A stretch of 64,000 nt of DNA, taken from positions 10,524,106 through 10,588,105 of the forward strand of contig NC_045141.1 in NCBI RefSeq assembly GCF_008831285.2, given 5' to 3'. Made by a program: the position numbers and the translations under genes. The stretch comes from Nymphaea colorata (lineage: Eukaryota; Streptophyta; Magnoliopsida; Nymphaeales; Nymphaeaceae). Below the pieces are notes generated by a model. That model had not been told where the DNA came from, made no database searches, and worked only from the letters and a program-made list of their open reading frames with translations. This document shows, in pieces, positions 60,549 through 64,000 of the stretch (position 1 is the first letter of the stretch; each line of letters begins with the position of its first letter).

Positions 60549-63224
60549 ATGGCATTTGAGGATCAAACATCAAAAGCTTTTAAGGAGATAAATCCAGAAC
60601 TCACAGAGGCCGAATGTCCAGAGTTCATCCAAATGAGAAAGCAAGATCAACCGTCACCTCTGATTAATGATCCGATTGAGGAAATTAACATTGGCACGGA
60701 AGAGAGTCCAAAGATTTTGCAAATTGGAACAAGTCTCTCAGCAGAAGAAAGAAAAGAGTTGATAGATTTCCTCAAAAAGCATCAAGAAGCCTTTGCGTGG
60801 ACTTATGAGGACATGCCAGGACTTGATACAAAATTAGTCGAGCATCGACTACCATTGAAACCAGAATGCAAGCCAATCAAACAAAAGTTGAGGAAACTAG
60901 ACCATCGTCTTGAGGGGCAAGTTAAGGAAGGCCTGGAAGACCTACTAAAGGCAGGGTTCATCCGAACAATCGACTATCCTGAATGGTTAGCAAATATTGT
61001 GGTAGTCCCAAAGAAAAATGGCAAAATTCGGCTCTGCATCGATTTCAGAGATTTGAATAAGGCTACACCAAAGGATGACTACCCACTTCCAAACATTGAC
61101 TTGTTGGTAGACAGTACCGCAGGTCACGCTATGTTCTCCTTTATGGATGGATATTCTGGTTATAACCAAATTAAGTTGGCAGCTCAAGATCAAGCCAAAA
61201 CATCATTTACAACCCCATGGGGTACCTTCTGCTATACAGTAATGCCATTTGGTTTGAAGAACGCTGGGGCAACATATCAAAGGGCTATGGCAGCTATTTT
61301 TCATGACCAAATGCATCAAATCATGGATGCATATGTAGATGATCTACTAATTAAGTCAAAAACAAGGGAGAATCACATCAACATTCTCTCTCAAGTTTTT
61401 GATAGACTCTTACAATACAAACTTAGATTGAATCCACAAAAATGTGTATTTGGTGTGGAATCCGGTAAGCTTTTGGGATTTATGGTCAGCCAAAAGGGAA
61501 TCGAGATGGATCCTTCCAAAGCAAAGGCGATCATCGAAATGTCACCCCCAACAAATCTTAAGGAGCTACGCAGCTTGCAAGGCAGAATTCAATCAATCAG
61601 AAGGTTTATATCTAATCTCGCCATGAGATGCGAACCCTTCAACCATTTACTGCGGAAAGGAGTCAAATTTGAATGGGGGCATGAATGTCAAGCCTCATTC
61701 GAAAAGATCAAGAAGTATCTTCTTTGCCCACCAATTTTAAAACCTCCAATTTTAGGGGAACCTCTACTCCTTTACATCACAGTTAACGATTCAGCCTGTG
61801 GTGGATTTCTGGCTCAATATGAAGAAGGATGCCGAATAGAACATGCCATTTATTACATCAGTAAGACATTTGTGCAGTATGAAAAGAACTACTCGCACAT
61901 GGAAAAAACTTGCTTAGCCTTGGTGTGGATGTGTCAAAAATTAAGGCATTATCTATTGGCTTGTGAAGTTAAAATTTTATCCAAACTTAATCCACTCAAA
62001 TATATCCTCGAACAGCCATTTCTGAATGGAAGGATAGCAAAGTGGCAGGTTTTGCTGATGCAATATGATTTGGAATATGTGTCACAAAAATCAATCAAGG
62101 GGCAAGCCATTGCAGACCAATTGGCAGATTTTCCTCTATATGAAGAAATTAGAACAAATGATGATTTTCCAGATGAGCAAATCCTGACAACTGAACCAGA
62201 GCCGATTTGGGAGATGTACTTTGATGGATCTAAGAGCACAGCTGGGGCAGGCATTGGGATACTTTTCATTACACCAGAAAGGGAAATGATTCCTTACTCT
62301 CTCAAATTGAATTTTTCCTGCACGCATAATATGGCAGAGTACGAGGCCCTAATCCAAGGACTCAAAATGTTGCTCAAATTTAAAGTGCAGAGAGTTCGCA
62401 TTTTTGGAGATTCTCTCTTGGCTGTCAGTCAGGTCAATGGAGATTGGCAAGTCAAAGATCAAAAATTGATCCCATATCAAGAGTTAGCAGCTTCCCTCTT
62501 AAGACAGTTCGAGGAATGTCAACTCTTACATGTCAAAAGAGAATTTAACCCAATAGCAGACGGTTTAGCCAGTTTAGGCTCTACCATTGCCTTCAAACCT
62601 GGAGAATCTATCAGATCTTTTGAAGTTGGAAGACTCGAACAACCATCTTTTGTCATACCAGAACAGGTGTTGCAAGCAGAAAGTAGAGAAACACCATGGT
62701 ATCAGAACATCAAGGATTTTCTCCAAACTGGAACACTTCCACCAGAAATGTCTCGAAAAGAGCAAAGAGTTTTGAGACACATGTCTTCAAGATATTTCAT
62801 TCTAGCCGACATCCTATACAGAAGAGGATTCAGCACAGAATATGCTAGATGTCTCGATGCAAATGAGGCACTAGAAGTCATTCAAGAAGCCCATGAAGGA
62901 ATTTGTGGGGGACATGTAGGGTATCAGACCCTCGTCAAGCAGATAGTCAGAGCAGGGTACTATTGGCCCACAATGCAAAGAGACTGTCACCAATTTGTCA
63001 AGAAATGCATCAAATGTCAGTTGCATGCACCATCAATTCATGCTCCAGCAGCGTACCTTCATTCGGTCAGCTCACCATGGCCATTCTCCATGTGGGCCTT
63101 CGACGTAGTCGGTCCAATCAATCCACCTGCCTCAAATGGACACAGGTATTTTCTTGCAGCTACAGATTACTTCACCAAATGGGTGGAAGCGATCACTTTA
63201 AAAACAGTCGAAGGACAACAGTAG
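60549..63224 (+). CDS. Pol: RT, RNase H, archaeal-type RNase H, N-terminal integrase (gypsy element)
   Basis: RT region has VVVPKKNGKIRLCIDFRDLN, PFGLKNAGATYQRAM and the catalytic YVDD (61332-61343). RNase H follows (ISKTFVQYEKNYSHMEKTCL) and then a second RNase H with EMYFDGSKSTAGAGIGIL (about 62211), HNMAEYEALIQGL and GDSLLAVSQVNGDWQVKD, the archaeal-type copy typical of Tat elements. The integrase zinc region (GGHVGYQTLVKQIVRAGYYW, CIKCQ) and first catalytic Asp region (FDVVGPI) precede a stop at 63222-63224. The integrase continues in another frame, so a frameshift lies just before this stop. The ATG at 60549 directly follows an acceptor-like tract. Apart from the shift the ORF is intact. 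Confidence 0.93.
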   Translation: MAFEDQTSKAFKEINPELTEAECPEFIQMRKQDQPSPLINDPIEEINIGTEESPKILQIGTSLSAEERKELIDFLKKHQEAFAWTYEDMPGLDTKLVEHRLPLKPECKPIKQKLRKLDHRLEGQVKEGLEDLLKAGFIRTIDYPEWLANIVVVPKKNGKIRLCIDFRDLNKATPKDDYPLPNIDLLVDSTAGHAMFSFMDGYSGYNQIKLAAQDQAKTSFTTPWGTFCYTVMPFGLKNAGATYQRAMAAIFHDQMHQIMDAYVDDLLIKSKTRENHINILSQVFDRLLQYKLRLNPQKCVFGVESGKLLGFMVSQKGIEMDPSKAKAIIEMSPPTNLKELRSLQGRIQSIRRFISNLAMRCEPFNHLLRKGVKFEWGHECQASFEKIKKYLLCPPILKPPILGEPLLLYITVNDSACGGFLAQYEEGCRIEHAIYYISKTFVQYEKNYSHMEKTCLALVWMCQKLRHYLLACEVKILSKLNPLKYILEQPFLNGRIAKWQVLLMQYDLEYVSQKSIKGQAIADQLADFPLYEEIRTNDDFPDEQILTTEPEPIWEMYFDGSKSTAGAGIGILFITPEREMIPYSLKLNFSCTHNMAEYEALIQGLKMLLKFKVQRVRIFGDSLLAVSQVNGDWQVKDQKLIPYQELAASLLRQFEECQLLHVKREFNPIADGLASLGSTIAFKPGESIRSFEVGRLEQPSFVIPEQVLQAESRETPWYQNIKDFLQTGTLPPEMSRKEQRVLRHMSSRYFILADILYRRGFSTEYARCLDANEALEVIQEAHEGICGGHVGYQTLVKQIVRAGYYWPTMQRDCHQFVKKCIKCQLHAPSIHAPAAYLHSVSSPWPFSMWAFDVVGPINPPASNGHRYFLAATDYFTKWVEAITLKTVEGQQ

Positions 63225-63943
63225 TGTCCTTCATTCATAAAAATCTTTTGTGTAGATTTGGCATCCCGCATGATATCGTTTCTGATAACGGTACTCATTT
63301 CAAAAATGAGAAAATGCGCAATCTTTGTCATAAACACAAAATACAACATCACTTTTCTGCCCCATATTACCCTCAAGGTAATGGTCAGGCAGAAGCAACC
63401 AACAAGATTTTGATTCGTGTCTTAGAAAGGACAGTTGAAACAGGCCGAGATTGGCACGAGAAAATGCACAATGCACTTTGGGCGTATCGAACCACAATTC
63501 GGACACCCACCAATGCTACACCAGCAGAATTAGTATATGGAACGGAAATTGTCCTTCCATTACATGTCCAAAAACCAGCAATGAAATTTGCTGCTCTCAT
63601 TGAACTCCCAATTAACAAATACCAAAAAAAGAGACTTACTCAATTAGACCTCTTAGACGAGAAAAGACTACAAGCGGCAGAGCATGCCGAAGTCTATCGT
63701 AAGAGAGTCGCCCGACATTATGCCAAATCAGTCATTGAAAGAAAATTTCAGGTAAATGATCTTGTTTTAAGATCCATAGTTCCACTCAGGAGTAGACCCA
63801 AAGGAAAATGGGCGCCGAACTGGGAAGGACCATATGTTGTCAAAGAGGTTCTACCTCACAATTCTTATCGACTGATTGATGCCGATGGGGTTGAAATCCC
63901 CGATCCAATTAATGCTTTGCATCTCAAAAAATTCTATACTTGA
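63225..63943 (+). pseudogene. Integrase C-terminal part in shifted frame (gypsy element)
   Basis: Continues the integrase in the next frame with FGIPHDIVSDNGTHFKNEKM (second catalytic Asp), YYPQGNGQAEATNKILIRVL (catalytic Glu), ALWAYRTTIRTPTNATPAEL and a C-terminal domain ending KWAPNWEGPYVVKEV and LHLKKFYT, then a stop at 63941-63943. No chromodomain follows, as expected for Tat elements. The shift occurs near 63215-63225 and looks like a single-base loss, so an uncut integrase cannot be made from this copy without frameshifting. Confidence 0.88.
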
Positions 63944-64000
63944 ATTTGCAATTCAAAAAAAAAAAAAATTCAAAATAGTTGTGCTTTGATAAGCACGTTT
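63944..64000 (+). other. Region after pol, cut by the window edge
   Basis: AT-rich with an A run. No polypurine tract or 3' LTR start is seen before the window ends. Confidence 0.5.

Larger units (their letters stand above)
51837..64000 (+). mobile_element. Tat/Ogre-like Ty3/gypsy retrotransposon (5' 12 kb; 3' LTR outside window)
   Basis: Starts with a 3.8-kb LTR, then a primer-site region, a leader, a separate ORF with a plant mobile domain, a gag-protease ORF, and a pol ORF with RT, RNase H, a second (archaeal-type) RNase H and integrase. Very long LTRs, an extra upstream ORF and the second RNase H are hallmarks of the Tat lineage, including Ogre-type elements. Gag-protease and pol are in different frames, separated by about 160 bases. 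One frameshift in integrase near 63220 is the only clear lesion, so the copy is fairly young. The left flank CCAAG (51832-51836) would be the target duplication to look for after the 3' LTR. Confidence 0.93.

Overview
This is plant nuclear DNA. It carries spliced genes with GT/AG introns, a class II formin with a PTEN-like domain, a leucine-rich-repeat receptor kinase, and plant-type Ty1/copia, Ty3/gypsy (Tat/Ogre-like), LINE and hAT elements set in AT-rich intergenic DNA full of TA, GA, CA and CT microsatellites. The species cannot be read from the sequence; an angiosperm is clear. Only two host protein genes can be supported. About half of the window is recognisable transposon sequence.

Layout. 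1-2203 (minus): the 5' part of a class II formin gene, three exons visible, running off the left edge. 2.2-7.7 kb: AT-rich intergenic DNA with one old hAT-type repeat, an LTR-like block near 6.3-6.9 kb, and a GC-richer tract near 7.0-7.5 kb that looks like inserted mitochondrial DNA. 7740-11075 (minus): a non-autonomous LTR element with only about 150-bp LTRs and a broken Athila/Tat-type gag, abutting a copia reverse transcriptase scrap at 11.08-11.48 kb. 13.5-19.4 kb: a decayed L1-type LINE (minus) between two divergent copies of a 260-bp direct repeat. 19.4-30.7 kb: AT-rich DNA with microsatellites, hAT miniature elements and a SINE-like sequence. 30710-33334 (plus): an intact single-exon LRR receptor-like kinase of the Arabidopsis At2g24230 type. 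34.6-35.8 kb: two hAT-type miniature elements, one with a perfect 8-bp target duplication. 36.1-38.7 kb: copia fragments (minus) broken by later insertions. 43388-50109: a nearly complete copia element with both LTRs and a 5-bp target duplication (GGAAT). 51837-64000: the first 12 kb of a large Tat/Ogre-like gypsy element with a 3.8-kb LTR, a plant-mobile-domain ORF, a gag-protease ORF and a pol ORF; its 3' LTR lies beyond the window.

The main observation is shared by the two large retrotransposons: both appear to start their transcripts inside the LTR and to use a splice donor in the LTR. In the copia element gag has no ATG. A short ATG-initiated reading frame in each LTR carries a donor whose phase matches an acceptor at the start of gag. 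In the gypsy element each of the three ORFs is directly preceded by a pyrimidine-rich acceptor, and a strong donor (AAG/GTAGGT) lies in the LTR downstream of the TATA box. This predicts LTR-to-ORF splicing as the expression strategy. It is inference from sequence and needs transcript data.
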